The translations under genes were made by a program, and so were the position numbers. Below are positions 42,528-51,525 of a stretch of DNA of 64,000 nt, piece after piece (position 1 is the first letter of the stretch; every line of letters begins with the position of its first letter). The DNA is from Desulfomonile tiedjei DSM 6799 (lineage in GTDB: Bacteria; Desulfobacterota; Desulfomonilia; Desulfomonilales; Desulfomonilaceae). The notes beneath the pieces are model-generated. The model searched no databases. It was not told where the DNA came from and saw nothing but the letters and a program-made list of their open reading frames with translations. The stretch covers positions 5,150,001 to 5,214,000 of the forward strand of contig NC_018025.1 in the NCBI RefSeq assembly GCF_000266945.1. Direction: 5' to 3'.

Positions 42528-43472
42528 TTACTGAACCAGGAGATTTTTCAGTTCGGTGTTTGCAGAGATCATCCGTGGCCAAAATGTCTTCCATTCATCC
42601 TGGCCGAACGATGCATGCATCTTTTCTTTGAATGTGGGATCGAGAATCTTCACGTCGGCGTCTTTGAAAACCGTGCCGACCCATTCCATGGTTTTGCGAG
42701 CCTTTTCCTGGCTGTCTTGAATGCCCGATACCACATGTTCGTCGACGAGCTTTCGGATTCCCAGACGCTGGGCTACGATCTGGAAATACTTCTCCTTGGA
42801 TCCGAATTGTTGAGAGATACGTTTTGCAAACTCATCCGTATCGATGCCCTGAGCTGTCCTGATCCTTTCCACTTCGGCTTCCACTTCATAGGGTTGAACC
42901 ACTACAGTCTTGGAATCCGCAATTTGCAGCAGCACTTCTTTTCCAACGGTGTTGAAGAATGCCGCGGCAGGATCTTTGGTTGAAGGATCGCTCATGTCAG
43001 CGAGAAGCGGTATGTTCAGATCTTTCGCAAATACGGGCTTTCCGTTGACTCCGGCAATGACCGGCTCGGAAATTCCCGATCCTTCAGGACTGAACAAGCC
43101 TTCCAATTTGACGGGATACCCGGCTTTGGCTATTGCTTCACGGATCTGATCGGTATTGGTCTGCTTGTCTCGAAATTTTACGGTTACGTCCTGAGCTGCC
43201 AGGCTGACATCGGCCTCGACGACTCCCGGCAGCTTCCCGGTAACTTCTTTCACCGTGACAACGCATGCCGGGCAATTCATATTGTTTACGATTAACCTCG
43301 ACCCGATGACCTTCCCGGAAAGCATGGCGAATACCCCATAACTTCCCGCGACCAGGAAGAGGATAAGCGCCGCTGCAATCCCCACCTTCTTCATTCTGGC
43401 AATGGAGACCTTCTTTTCGGCCTGATCCAGTACATTCAAATCAATTTTCTTGATGTTCTTTTCAGAGGACAT
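42528..43472 (-). CDS. Membrane-anchored HMA-domain protein with SurA-like C-terminal part
   Basis: About 314 residues. A cytoplasmic N-terminus and one membrane helix (VGIAAALILFLVAGSYGVFAML) are followed by a complete heavy-metal-associated domain (RLIVNNMNCPACVVTVKEVTGKLPG...AIAKAGYPV) with the CxxC site. A long helical region follows (VNGKPVFAKDLN; EVLLQIADSKTVVVQPYEVEAEVERIRTAQG), resembling the chaperone part of SurA/PrsA-type proteins. HMA plus SurA-like sequence in one protein is not a combination I know. The ATG at 43470-43472 has GGAG seven bases upstream. Confidence 0.8.
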   Translation of the reverse strand: MSSEKNIKKIDLNVLDQAEKKVSIARMKKVGIAAALILFLVAGSYGVFAMLSGKVIGSRLIVNNMNCPACVVTVKEVTGKLPGVVEADVSLAAQDVTVKFRDKQTNTDQIREAIAKAGYPVKLEGLFSPEGSGISEPVIAGVNGKPVFAKDLNIPLLADMSDPSTKDPAAAFFNTVGKEVLLQIADSKTVVVQPYEVEAEVERIRTAQGIDTDEFAKRISQQFGSKEKYFQIVAQRLGIRKLVDEHVVSGIQDSQEKARKTMEWVGTVFKDADVKILDPTFKEKMHASFGQDEWKTFWPRMISANTELKNLLVQ

Positions 43473-43602
43473 ACCTGTACTCCATGAGTATTTCAGTGTG
43501 CGCAGCGTCGATACGCACAGCATCAAAGTGATCCGAACAAACGTCCGCCACTTGAAGTCGTTAAACTACGACACGAAACTCAAGAATTCTGGGGTACTGG
43601 TA

Positions 43603-44055
43603 TCAACAGCGAAGGGAACAGGTTTGAAGATTAACAGGGGTGCCGCGTGCATTCGAAAAAAGAGCAGTCTCCAAAGACACACTTTCTTGTGAAAAGACCG
43701 GCAATTCGGAAAGAGCGGCAGTATAGGCGGAAAATCGAATATTCGACTCGTTTACGGTGTTCTGCCCGGAAAGGCTGACAGTCTGAAGGTGTTCCAGACA
43801 GCGGCAATTCGGGCAATCCTTTTTCAAAGAGTCTTGCGACACAGAACTTACGTGCTTTTGAGAGCAGCAGGATTTTGACTCGGGAGAGCTGGGAATCGAA
43901 CACTTCATTCCTGCCGAACATGAACGAGGAGAGGCTTTAGCCATCGAACAAACACGGTCTTTACTCTTGCAGCAACAATTGATCAGTGCAGCCGGCACGG
44001 CGGTTACACCGATCATGGAAAAGCAGGAGATAATTATTACAAAATGAGTAAACAT
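43603..44055 (-). CDS. Cys-rich secreted protein at the head of the metal cluster
   Basis: A 150-residue protein with a hydrophobic N-terminal segment (1-24) and a dense cysteine region: LINCCCKSK, RVCSMAK, RSCSAGMKCSI, SCCSQK, CPNCRCLEHL, plus a C-terminal TCSLRC. It has about 16 cysteines. A short exported protein ahead of a metal-export operon fits a sensor or buffer role, but no family is recognised. It is first in the minus-strand run 43603 to 39602. Confidence 0.7.
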   Translation of the reverse strand: MFTHFVIIISCFSMIGVTAVPAALINCCCKSKDRVCSMAKASPRSCSAGMKCSIPSSPESKSCCSQKHVSSVSQDSLKKDCPNCRCLEHLQTVSLSGQNTVNESNIRFSAYTAALSELPVFSQESVSLETALFSNARGTPVNLQTCSLRC

Positions 44056-44299
44056 ATGGCCCTGTTGTTCAGAGTAGATTCTTTATTGATGTAGTCTAGC
44101 TATTTTCTTCCTGATGTCAAGCGTTCTTGTTGAGGATTTCTCTTACCAAAACGCATTTCTTAATGTGTTCTACAAGACACATCAAGAATTCCCGCGAAAA
44201 AAAGCACACTCTTGATTATCGACTAAATTTACCTGCACGCGAAAAGCTGTTAGAACTACCAATCGGGGAACAATGCGTTCTGCAGACAAGGGAGGAAAC

Positions 44300-44905
44300 G
44301 TGAGCTGCGCGGCACCCAAACCGATACACTGGGAAGATTTGAGAAACCGAAATCCGGAGCAGATCTTGAAACAGGATGGCGTTACGAGCACATCCGATCA
44401 TGCTTATGAAGTCAGGTTCCTTAACGCCAAATATCTTGTGGACGCGGGGGCGGAACGTATCACCGAGCTTTCTCCCTATCCTTCGCGCAGATTGAGCGAA
44501 GAATTTCAGATCCTGTTGATCCGTTACCTCGTTGCCGACAATGGCGGCCCTGTAACGGGGGTCGAAGTCAGTGAGAAAGATTTGCCCGGTGGGGTGACTT
44601 TTTTCCAGGGGCCGCACACGTTATACGTGTGGCCGATTGCAGAACGATACGGGCGAGACCCTGAAGCATTCGAGGCGCGAGCACTGGAATTGGGGGCACA
44701 ACGCGTTCCTCATGGCGATACGGCCATGCGCTTTTTTCCGTTCCCCGAGATTCCGGTTACCTATGTCCTGTGGAAAGAAGACGACGAATTTCCCGCGTCA
44801 GTTTCAGTGCTCTTTGACAAGTCCATCATCCGATGGTTCGCTCTGGATATGGTGTTCACGACTGTGCTTGCGTTAACGGACCACATTCTTACGGAGCGGC
44901 CCTGA
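44300..44905 (+). CDS. DUF3786 family protein
   Basis: About 201 residues. It contains the DUF3786 features: EVRFLNAKYLVD, RRLSEEFQILLIRYLVA, GVEVSEKDLPGGVTFFQGPHTL, RFFPFPEIPVTYVLWKEDDEFPASVSVLFDKSI. The family is common in anaerobes with corrinoid and acetyl-CoA chemistry; its function is not known. The GTG at 44300 with GGAGGAAAC just before it is a better start than the ATG nine codons upstream. It is divergent from the metal cluster. Confidence 0.85.
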   Translation: MSCAAPKPIHWEDLRNRNPEQILKQDGVTSTSDHAYEVRFLNAKYLVDAGAERITELSPYPSRRLSEEFQILLIRYLVADNGGPVTGVEVSEKDLPGGVTFFQGPHTLYVWPIAERYGRDPEAFEARALELGAQRVPHGDTAMRFFPFPEIPVTYVLWKEDDEFPASVSVLFDKSIIRWFALDMVFTTVLALTDHILTERP

Positions 44906-44941
44906 ATCATCTATGCCAGAGAAACACTTTCTGTCGGAGCA

Positions 44942-45328
44942 TTAATCAGCATCGACAACCGAGACAGCCTGCAATGCAATGAGTTTCATGGCGTCATAGT
45001 AGGAAACTTCTACCTGACCTAAATTCTGAATCCAGGTGTTCCATTCTTCACGATCCGTAGAAATCTGAGTCGCATGTTCGGAAAAATACTCAGCCAGATT
45101 TCGGGAATCCTTTACCAGACCCATAAAGCCGTTCTGAATATGTACAAGAGCTTCAATGTCACTCATGAGTTGCGCGCACAGGACTCTGGGCACGATGAAT
45201 TTTGACTTCCGGTAGTGAACTCGGCAGGAATTTTCAGACGAAAAGATACAGGTGATCGCAAACTTGTCCCGAAGCTCAATTGCACTCACCGCATTTTCAA
45301 TTCTTTCCAGCCGTTCGATAAGATTCAT
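44942..45328 (-). CDS. Hypothetical cytoplasmic protein
   Basis: A 128-residue protein, mostly helical, with two cysteines (ITCIFSSENSCRVHY) and a conserved-looking end (GQVEVSYYDAMKLIALQAVSVVDAD). No family recognised. It is convergent with the DUF3786 gene and divergent from the LysE-family gene. The composition is coding-like and no competing frame is better. Confidence 0.55.
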   Translation of the reverse strand: MNLIERLERIENAVSAIELRDKFAITCIFSSENSCRVHYRKSKFIVPRVLCAQLMSDIEALVHIQNGFMGLVKDSRNLAEYFSEHATQISTDREEWNTWIQNLGQVEVSYYDAMKLIALQAVSVVDAD

Positions 45329-45580
45329 GTGCCTTCCAATCGTAAAATACGATCAGCCATCAGAACAATTTTGTCAATACGAACAATGCGATCCAGTGTG
45401 GCTTCGCTTGACTGCTTGCGCTTTCTCATGAAAATGAATAATTGTCGGATTGACATTACCTCATGGAATTACCGGCGGACCGGCAGCGAAGCCGAACCGT
45501 TTGATGAGCCGGTCTCGGCGCTTTTCGGCTCCGACCGAATTTGACTTGTGAAACCGACGCGAATTAGCCGGGGTGCGGAT

Positions 45581-46219
45581 ATGCTGAATTTCTATTTCAA
45601 AGGTATCGTTGTTGGATTGTCAATTGCCCTTCCTGTAGGTCCTATTGCGCTCCTTTGTATTAAACGAACCCTTAACAGAGGCTTCAAATCAGGGTTCAGT
45701 TCCGGTCTTGGAGCTGCAGCCGCGGACGCTATATATGGAGCCACGGCAGCCTTCGGGATGACTGTGGTAACCCATTTTTTACTCTTGCACAGTGAGTTAC
45801 TGAGACTTCTCGGCGGATTAATTCTGTGTTATGCAGGTTACACAATATTCTTTTCCACACCACGAGAAGACGGACCCGATACACAGAATGACGGACTGTT
45901 TCGGGATTTTGTTTCCACATTGGCTCTGACGCTGACCAACCCTCTTACCATCATAATGTTTGCCGCGATTTTTGCGGCAGCAGGATTGAGTACCAGTGAA
46001 GGGAAGCTTGTTTCTTCGAGCCTCATGGTGTGCGGAATATTTTCGGGATCCACATTGTGGTGGCTGATCTTAAGTGCAGTCACGAGCGTCTTTCATAAGA
46101 GAATTCCCGCGAGGGGCCTGAAACTCATCAACAAGAGCGCCGGGTTTCTCATTGCAGCGTTTGGTTTTTTCGTTCTAGCCAGTCTCGTAATCTCCAAGAC
46201 AGCCACTCTCGGGCAGTAG
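45581..46219 (+). CDS. LysE/RhtB-family exporter
   Basis: About 212 residues with six hydrophobic helices and the family N-terminus GIVVGLSIALPVGPIALLCIKRTLNRGFKSGFSSGLGAAAAD; a later FVSTLALTLTNPLTIIMF matches the conserved TNP. These proteins export amino acids or related small molecules. An in-frame GTG 33 bases earlier lacks a ribosome site. Substrate unknown. Confidence 0.9.
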   Translation: MLNFYFKGIVVGLSIALPVGPIALLCIKRTLNRGFKSGFSSGLGAAAADAIYGATAAFGMTVVTHFLLLHSELLRLLGGLILCYAGYTIFFSTPREDGPDTQNDGLFRDFVSTLALTLTNPLTIIMFAAIFAAAGLSTSEGKLVSSSLMVCGIFSGSTLWWLILSAVTSVFHKRIPARGLKLINKSAGFLIAAFGFFVLASLVISKTATLGQ

Positions 46220-46250
46220 ATCTCTTCTGGAAGCAGACCGGGGTTTTTAC

Positions 46251-46386
46251 AGGATTTCGCTGTTATGCACATAAGACAGCGAATACTGGAGCGTGTCCTG
46301 AGCGGAGTGATTAGACGACTTTGCGTCGTCCGGAGCGAAGGATACCTCCAGCCTCCCAGATTATGAAAGGAAAAGCGAATCGGTAT
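46251..46386 (+). repeat. Family A MITE-like element, copy 5
   Basis: It runs from AGGATTTCGCTGTTATGCAC to AGCGAATCGGTAT, with CTGGAGCGTGTCCTGAGCGG and GAAGGATACCTCCAGCC arms around GACGACTTTGCGTCGTC. It lies about 30 bases after the LysE-family stop. Confidence 0.8.
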
Positions 46387-46461
46387 TAATCGGTCAAAGT
46401 GTTTCCCGAATTCCTTCTCACATCGGCATAATTAACGATTCAGCCTGACACATCCGTATTA

Positions 46462-47250
46462 TTACAAAGTCTTTCCATGAATGAGTTCATATGATGACCG
46501 GGGGATGATTTCCAGGGCCGGGAAAACTCTGTATTCTGAAGGAACTCGCCACACGCACGCTTCGACGAATTTCTTGCCGGGAGCCGGGAACCCCATTCGG
46601 AAAAGCCCGAGTGAAACAATCGTCCCCTGAAACGATAATTCAACGTCCGCTACAGCGGTATACGTAGGAGTAACTCCTTGGAATAGAGCCCCTGAATCAA
46701 GGAGCATTTTTGCCACTTCGGGAAAGCCCTTCAAAGTCGCGTGTAGTAGAGCTGAGTTGTTATTCTTGTCTTTCGCGTTCACATCTGCGCCGTATCTTAT
46801 AAGAGTCCTGATAATGCTCGCGTGGCCCTTGGCCGCTGCGGCCATAAGGGCTGTTATCCCATGGTCTCGGGTCTTTTGATTTACATCCGCATGCTTCAAC
46901 AGAAGGATTTTTACGATATCTTCGTGGCCGAACAGCGAAGCCCACATGAGCGCAGTCTGGCCTTCATCGTCCGCCGCGTTGATGTCCGCGCCACGCTCCA
47001 GCAATACCTGAACTCCCGGAGCGTGGCCCAGCATGACTGCCCACGCGAGCGGTGTAAATTTGAACTCGTCTTTGCAGTCAACGTCCGCTCCTGCATTCAC
47101 GCATAATTGAATAGCGGCGGTATCGGAATTCTTCACGGCTTGCATCAACTTTCCCCCCCAGAAAGTACGGTCATCCTGAAAAGACGCCAGAATTATTCCG
47201 AGTCCAAGTAGTGCGATAAGAAGCAATCGTTTTTGGAGAAAATTTTCCAT
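46462..47250 (-). CDS. Exported ankyrin-repeat protein
   Basis: About 262 residues: an N-terminal signal or anchor helix (LLLIALLGLGIILASF), then four to five ankyrin repeats (NSDTAAIQLCVNAGADVDCKD, TPLAWAVMLGHAPGVQVLLERGADINAAD, TALMWASLFGHEDIVKILLLKHADVN, TALMAAAAKGHASIIRTLIRYGADVN, SALLHATLKGFPEVAKMLLDSGA). The last 60 residues are a non-repeat domain. The ATG at 47248-47250 has GGAGGGA upstream. A protein-binding role outside the membrane is inferred. Confidence 0.87.
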   Translation of the reverse strand: MENFLQKRLLLIALLGLGIILASFQDDRTFWGGKLMQAVKNSDTAAIQLCVNAGADVDCKDEFKFTPLAWAVMLGHAPGVQVLLERGADINAADDEGQTALMWASLFGHEDIVKILLLKHADVNQKTRDHGITALMAAAAKGHASIIRTLIRYGADVNAKDKNNNSALLHATLKGFPEVAKMLLDSGALFQGVTPTYTAVADVELSFQGTIVSLGLFRMGFPAPGKKFVEACVWRVPSEYRVFPALEIIPRSSYELIHGKTL

Positions 47251-47829
47251 ATCAATTCTCCCTCCAAGGAAATTGGATGGCATAAAATCACAGTATTGAT
47301 ACTTGTGGAGGTATTAGCTTACGAATTCCAATTAATTGCGCATGCCCTCAGTCTGCCTCGATTCCGGTACAAGCCAAAACCTCGTCATGGTTCGGGCATC
47401 CCGCTTCCATTCGTGTTCCGGCGGCAAACCTCTATATTTGGTTTAAATTATTCTCAACAGTACTTCCGGGACGTTAAAAAGCAAGAGCAATTTTTGTGCC
47501 ACCGGTTCGCGGAACCATGACAATATCTTTCGACTCCAAGAATACTAGAGGGTTGACGGCGAAGGACTTATCCGCAAATCGGGTGGCAGTTCACAATCCA
47601 GTATGGGAGCCATTTCGGTAAGATTCGGCTATTAGACAGGAAAACATGCTCGCACCTGACAGGACGCGAGGATAATATACCCGAAAGGGTAAAACGAGAA
47701 GGGCATTTCGCGCCCGTTCAGGACAGGAGTGAGCCCCCCGACACCTGATAGCAGCAACAAACATAAATTCAGGGAAGGTCGAGAATGCCCACCAATAAAA
47801 AAAGGCTACGGATTTCGTAACCTTAAAGC
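47251..47829. other. Long intergenic region between the ankyrin gene and the tRNA
   Basis: No coding sequence with a ribosome site was found. A hairpin next to an A run (minus-strand T run) at 47797-47822 is the tRNA terminator. The remaining 540 bases hold a few short inverted repeats such as ACCCGAAAGGGT but nothing I can name. Confidence 0.5.
47797..47822 (-). terminator. Intrinsic terminator of the tRNA gene
   Basis: On the minus strand GGTTACG pairs with CGTAGCC (one G-T pair) around five bases and is followed by a run of seven T. It begins eight bases after the CCA end of the tRNA. Confidence 0.75.
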
Positions 47830-47906
<77 letters not shown>

Positions 47907-48169
47907 ATCATCTAAATAGGATATCAAGTGAACGCGCTGATGTCAAGCAATGAAAAAATCGGGCCGGGAATCGCAATTGAGCTATTTTCTTCATAGTAAC
48001 ACCGTCCTAGAGGAATCAGCAGAATTGAGAGAACCGTTCCTCGGAAAAATCCTTTTCTCTTCAGGAAGGAACGGGGAATATTGACCGAATTTCGCTCAGC
48101 TTGTATGCTCAAGACCGTTTCCCGGCATGGTCCGGGGAGATTTCCCCTGTCCGGCTCGTATAGTAACGA

Positions 48170-49081
48170 ATGGGGAAACAGAGTCTCATTCATACGCGAA
48201 CAATAGAGGGCCTGTTGAGCGACACTCCCCAAAAAGCGCGTTACAAACGTCTGCAATCCGAACTCCGTCAGTTCGGGCGGGTTGCAGTTGCATTTTCCGG
48301 GGGAGTAGACAGCACTCTTCTTCTCAAAGCCGCATCAGACGCGCTTGGATCGAATGTTCTTGCTGTCACGGCTTACTCACCCACTACTCCTGAACGAGAA
48401 TTGCGCGAGGCAACCGAATTCGCTCAACTGCTGGGAGTGGAGCACCTCATCCTGCGCTCAAGAGAGATGGAAGACCCCGATTTTACAACGAATTCCCCGG
48501 ACAAGTGTTACATCTGCAAGAAAAGCAGGTTCGGTGATATTCTGAAGGAAATGGAACCGCGTGGTTTTCCTGTGCTTCTGGATGGATCGAATGCGGATGA
48601 TGCGAGCGATTACCGTCCGGGAAGTCGGGCTGCAGAAGAGTTAAAAGTGCGCAGCCCTCTGCAGGAGATCGGCCTTTCCAAAAAAGAGATTCGAAGAATC
48701 TCGCGGGAACTCGGACTCACCACCTGGGACAAACCATCGTACGCGTGCCTTGCGTCGCGAATTCCCTACGGCCGACAGATTACTGCAGAAAACCTCGATC
48801 AAGTGGATCGGGGCGAGGAGTTCATTCGGAGTCTTCTGGGTAGCATACAGATTCGAGTCCGACACTATGGGGATACTGCACGGATTGAGGTCGATTTCGC
48901 AGCAATCCCGAAACTTGCAACCAGGAAGATACGAACCGCTCTGGTGAGCTTTTTCCGGCAGGATCTCGGGTTCACATTTGTCACCCTCGATCTTGGAGGA
49001 TTTGAAACAGGAAGCCTGAACAAGGTGATTACCTCTAATATCAATTTGCATTCAAAATCCCCCCATTCCCCCCTTTACTAA
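48170..49081 (+). CDS. larE: Pyridinium-dinucleotide sacrificial sulfur transferase
   Basis: A 303-residue PP-loop enzyme: VAFSGGVDSTLLLKAA at about 40-55, NSPDKCYICKKSRFGDI, LDGSNADDASDYRPGSRAAEEL, and SPLQEIGLSKKEIRRISRELGLTTWDKPSYACLASRIPYG with the sulfur-donor cysteine (SYACLASR). LarE adds sulfur to the nickel-pincer nucleotide cofactor of lactate racemase-like enzymes. larC follows, but no larB or larA is in the window. The last 14 or so residues (NLHSKSPHSPLY) are read from a dispersed repeat, an unusual C-terminus. Confidence 0.93.
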   Translation: MGKQSLIHTRTIEGLLSDTPQKARYKRLQSELRQFGRVAVAFSGGVDSTLLLKAASDALGSNVLAVTAYSPTTPERELREATEFAQLLGVEHLILRSREMEDPDFTTNSPDKCYICKKSRFGDILKEMEPRGFPVLLDGSNADDASDYRPGSRAAEELKVRSPLQEIGLSKKEIRRISRELGLTTWDKPSYACLASRIPYGRQITAENLDQVDRGEEFIRSLLGSIQIRVRHYGDTARIEVDFAAIPKLATRKIRTALVSFFRQDLGFTFVTLDLGGFETGSLNKVITSNINLHSKSPHSPLY

Positions 49082-49110
49082 AAGGGGGTAGAAGGGATTT
49101 TTGTTTAACT
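49041..49110. repeat. Dispersed C-rich/G-rich repeat at the larE end
   Basis: The sequence from ATTTGCATTCAAAATCCCCC through the hairpin CCCCCTTTACTAAAAGGGGG occurs again, inverted, at about 57287-57330 (GGGGGGATTTTGAATGCAAA). It overlaps the end of larE. Confidence 0.6.
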
Positions 49111-49170
49111 TTGAAAGGCAAATTGGCATGAACCGCCGCTCCGTGACGGTATTTTGTGAGTCCGATCACT

Positions 49171-50370
49171 ATGAGAATAGCGTATTTTGAATGTTTTTCC
49201 GGGGCCTCGGGCGATATGATTCTCGGGGCGCTCCTGGACGCGGGATTGCCCCTGAGCGTTTTAGTTTCCGAACTTGAAAAACTCAACCTTGGACATTTCG
49301 AGCTACGAGCCGAAAAGACAACCAGGAAGGGACTTTCCGGGACAAAGGCCCACGTGCTGATCGACCAACATCATCATGGTCACCATCACCGAAGACTGGC
49401 TGATATTACGCAGATAATATCCCGGAGCGGACTTTCCGAAGCCGTAAAAGCCAAGAGTCTTCAAGTGTTTGAAGTTTTAGCGGAAGCAGAGGCCAGTGTT
49501 CATGGAACGACCAAAGACGAGGTTCATTTCCATGAAGTGGGCGCCATGGATTCCATAATCGACATTGTGGGCAGTGTGGCGGGACTGGCAGCTCTTGGGG
49601 TTGAGTCCGTTTTTTGCTCGCCGTTACATGTCGGGTGCGGGACGGTTCAATGCGCACACGGCATTCTCCCGGTGCCTGCTCCGGCCACAGCTAAGCTTGT
49701 CCTGGGAAAGCCTGTCTATTCAACGGGTGTACCCGGAGAATTGCTCACTCCAACAGCCGCTGCACTTTTGACGGTATTAGCATCGGGATTCGGTCCCATG
49801 CCGTTTATGGTTCCGTATGAAGTCGGCCATGGTGCGGGAAGTCGTGACCTGGAGATCCCCAATCTGCTCAGAGTCTTCATTGGAGACACGGAAAATCAGT
49901 CCAGCGAATTGGGGAGTGAAATCGTGGCGATTCTGGAAACGAATATCGATGACATGAATCCCCAGGTGTACGATCATCTCGTGGAAAAAGCGCTCGGCAT
50001 GGGTGCGCTGGATGTTTTTCTCCTGCCTATACAGATGAAGAAGAATCGTCCGGCAACGCTCGTAACAATCATGTGCCCGATCGACCTGGTGAAAGCGTTT
50101 TCTGATTTGCTTATGCGGGAGACAACCACCATAGGGGTGCGCTGGCGCGTGGAAAACCGCATAAAAGCGACTCGGTCCATTAAAGAGATTCGTACGAAAT
50201 ATGGTCTGATTCGGTTCAAAATAGCATGCGCCGGGGATGAGATCACCAATATCCATCCGGAATATGAAGACTGCAAGCGTTTGGCTATGGAACAAGACAT
50301 ACCGCTCAAGAAAGTGCTGGAGGAAGCGCATTTTGCTGCATTAAACGCATTACGGGATGATTGTTCATGA
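49171..50370 (+). CDS. larC: Nickel-pincer cofactor nickel insertase
   Basis: About 399 residues in one frame, whereas Lactobacillus makes LarC from two overlapping frames by frameshifting. It starts MRIAYFECFSGASGDMILGALLDAGL, has the His-rich nickel region QHHHGHHHRR at about 74-83, the long middle AVHFHEVGAMDSI-type segment, and the C-terminal TNIDDMNPQVYDHLVEKAL and REKTTIGVR-like part. It inserts nickel with CTP into the thiolated cofactor. A GTG five codons earlier lacks a ribosome site. Its end overlaps the MoaD-like gene by ATGA. Confidence 0.92.
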   Translation: MRIAYFECFSGASGDMILGALLDAGLPLSVLVSELEKLNLGHFELRAEKTTRKGLSGTKAHVLIDQHHHGHHHRRLADITQIISRSGLSEAVKAKSLQVFEVLAEAEASVHGTTKDEVHFHEVGAMDSIIDIVGSVAGLAALGVESVFCSPLHVGCGTVQCAHGILPVPAPATAKLVLGKPVYSTGVPGELLTPTAAALLTVLASGFGPMPFMVPYEVGHGAGSRDLEIPNLLRVFIGDTENQSSELGSEIVAILETNIDDMNPQVYDHLVEKALGMGALDVFLLPIQMKKNRPATLVTIMCPIDLVKAFSDLLMRETTTIGVRWRVENRIKATRSIKEIRTKYGLIRFKIACAGDEITNIHPEYEDCKRLAMEQDIPLKKVLEEAHFAALNALRDDCS

Positions 50371-50606
50371 AAGTGGAACTCTGTTTCTATGCATCTCTGG
50401 CGTCACTTCTTCCGGAGTATGCAGTCAATAATGCCTGTTTCGTGGAACTGGCCGAAAATACGACCGTACGCGATGTGCTGCGACAATTTGCCGTCCCTGA
50501 AGATATTCCGAAACTCGTATTCTTGAACGGTATTCATGCACGCGAAGACGAAGTGCTCAAGCCGGGAGACCGGGTCGCAGTCTTTCCACCCGTTGCCGGC
50601 GGCTGA
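50367..50606 (+). CDS. MoaD/ThiS-like sulfur-carrier protein
   Basis: A 79-residue beta-grasp protein: VELCFYASLASLLPEYA, VRDVLRQFAVPEDIPKLVFLNGIHAREDEVLKPGDRVAVFPPVAGG with the C-terminal GG that is activated and loaded with sulfur. Typical roles are molybdopterin/tungstopterin or thiamin sulfur donation. It is translated directly after larC (ATGA overlap). This placement suggests sulfur supply linked to the nickel cofactor, or coincidence with a tungsten enzyme; both are inference. Confidence 0.85.
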   Translation: MKVELCFYASLASLLPEYAVNNACFVELAENTTVRDVLRQFAVPEDIPKLVFLNGIHAREDEVLKPGDRVAVFPPVAGG

Positions 50607-50796
50607 AATCATGTATGAAGAAGGGTCGGGAAAAGCGCTTGTCCGGAAATATTCTCCTGATATTTTCCGGGAAATACGTAGATATTTTGCGAAGATCTTC
50701 GTTTTCTCACTTGATATTTAAGTTGACCCGCTCGCATAATACTATTGTCATTGCCTCTACGAACAGTTTGAGCCGACTCGCATCAGGAGGGAAACC

Positions 50797-51525
50797 ATGC
50801 GCGTTCTACTGTATATCTTCTTGTTATTGGTACCGGCACTCGCGTACGCAGCCTCTGCTCTTGAAACCGATGTCATAAAGACTTCGGATGGCGATCTGAA
50901 AATTACGTTTATCGGACATGGAACATTGATGTTTGAATACAAAGGAAAGGTGATCCATATCGATCCCTACGGAAAACTGGCTGATTTTTCAAATTTCCCC
51001 AAAGCGGATCTCATTCTGATTACTCACGAGCATCAGGATCACCTGGATCCGACTGCTCTTAACAAGGTGAAAACCGACAAAACAAAACTGGTCGTCACGG
51101 AAACGGTTGGGAAGAACCTGCCGGGTCGAATCGTCATGCACAACGGCGATGCGAAAACAGTGGACGGCATCAAGATAGAAGCTGTCCCGGCTTATAATCT
51201 CGTACATATGAGGAGCGCCGGTGTGCCTTTTCATCCGAAGGGAGTGGGCAACGGATACGTCTTGACCTTTGGCGACAAAAGGGTCTATGTAGCCGGAGAT
51301 ACGGAAAACACTCCTGAAATGAAGCAACTCGCGAATATCGATATAGCTTTCCTCCCTATGAACTTGCCGTACACCATGACGCCGGAAATGGTTACGGATG
51401 CAGCAAAAGCTTTCAAACCCAAGATCCTCTACCCATATCACACGGGTGACACCGATCTATCCAAGCTTACGGCTTTGATGAAAGGGACGGAAGGAGTCGA
51501 AGTTCGACTGCGCAAGATGAAATAG
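50797..51525 (+). CDS. Exported metallo-beta-lactamase-fold hydrolase
   Basis: A 242-residue protein with a signal peptide (1-19) and the UlaG-like MBL fold: ITFIGHGTLMFEYKGKVIHIDPYG, LITHEHQDHLDP (metal site HxHxDH), VYVAGDTENTPEM and YPYHTGDTD. The family includes lactonases and metal-dependent hydrolases; the substrate is unknown. GGAGGG stands seven bases before the ATG. A single-gene unit. Confidence 0.9.
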   Translation: MRVLLYIFLLLVPALAYAASALETDVIKTSDGDLKITFIGHGTLMFEYKGKVIHIDPYGKLADFSNFPKADLILITHEHQDHLDPTALNKVKTDKTKLVVTETVGKNLPGRIVMHNGDAKTVDGIKIEAVPAYNLVHMRSAGVPFHPKGVGNGYVLTFGDKRVYVAGDTENTPEMKQLANIDIAFLPMNLPYTMTPEMVTDAAKAFKPKILYPYHTGDTDLSKLTALMKGTEGVEVRLRKMK

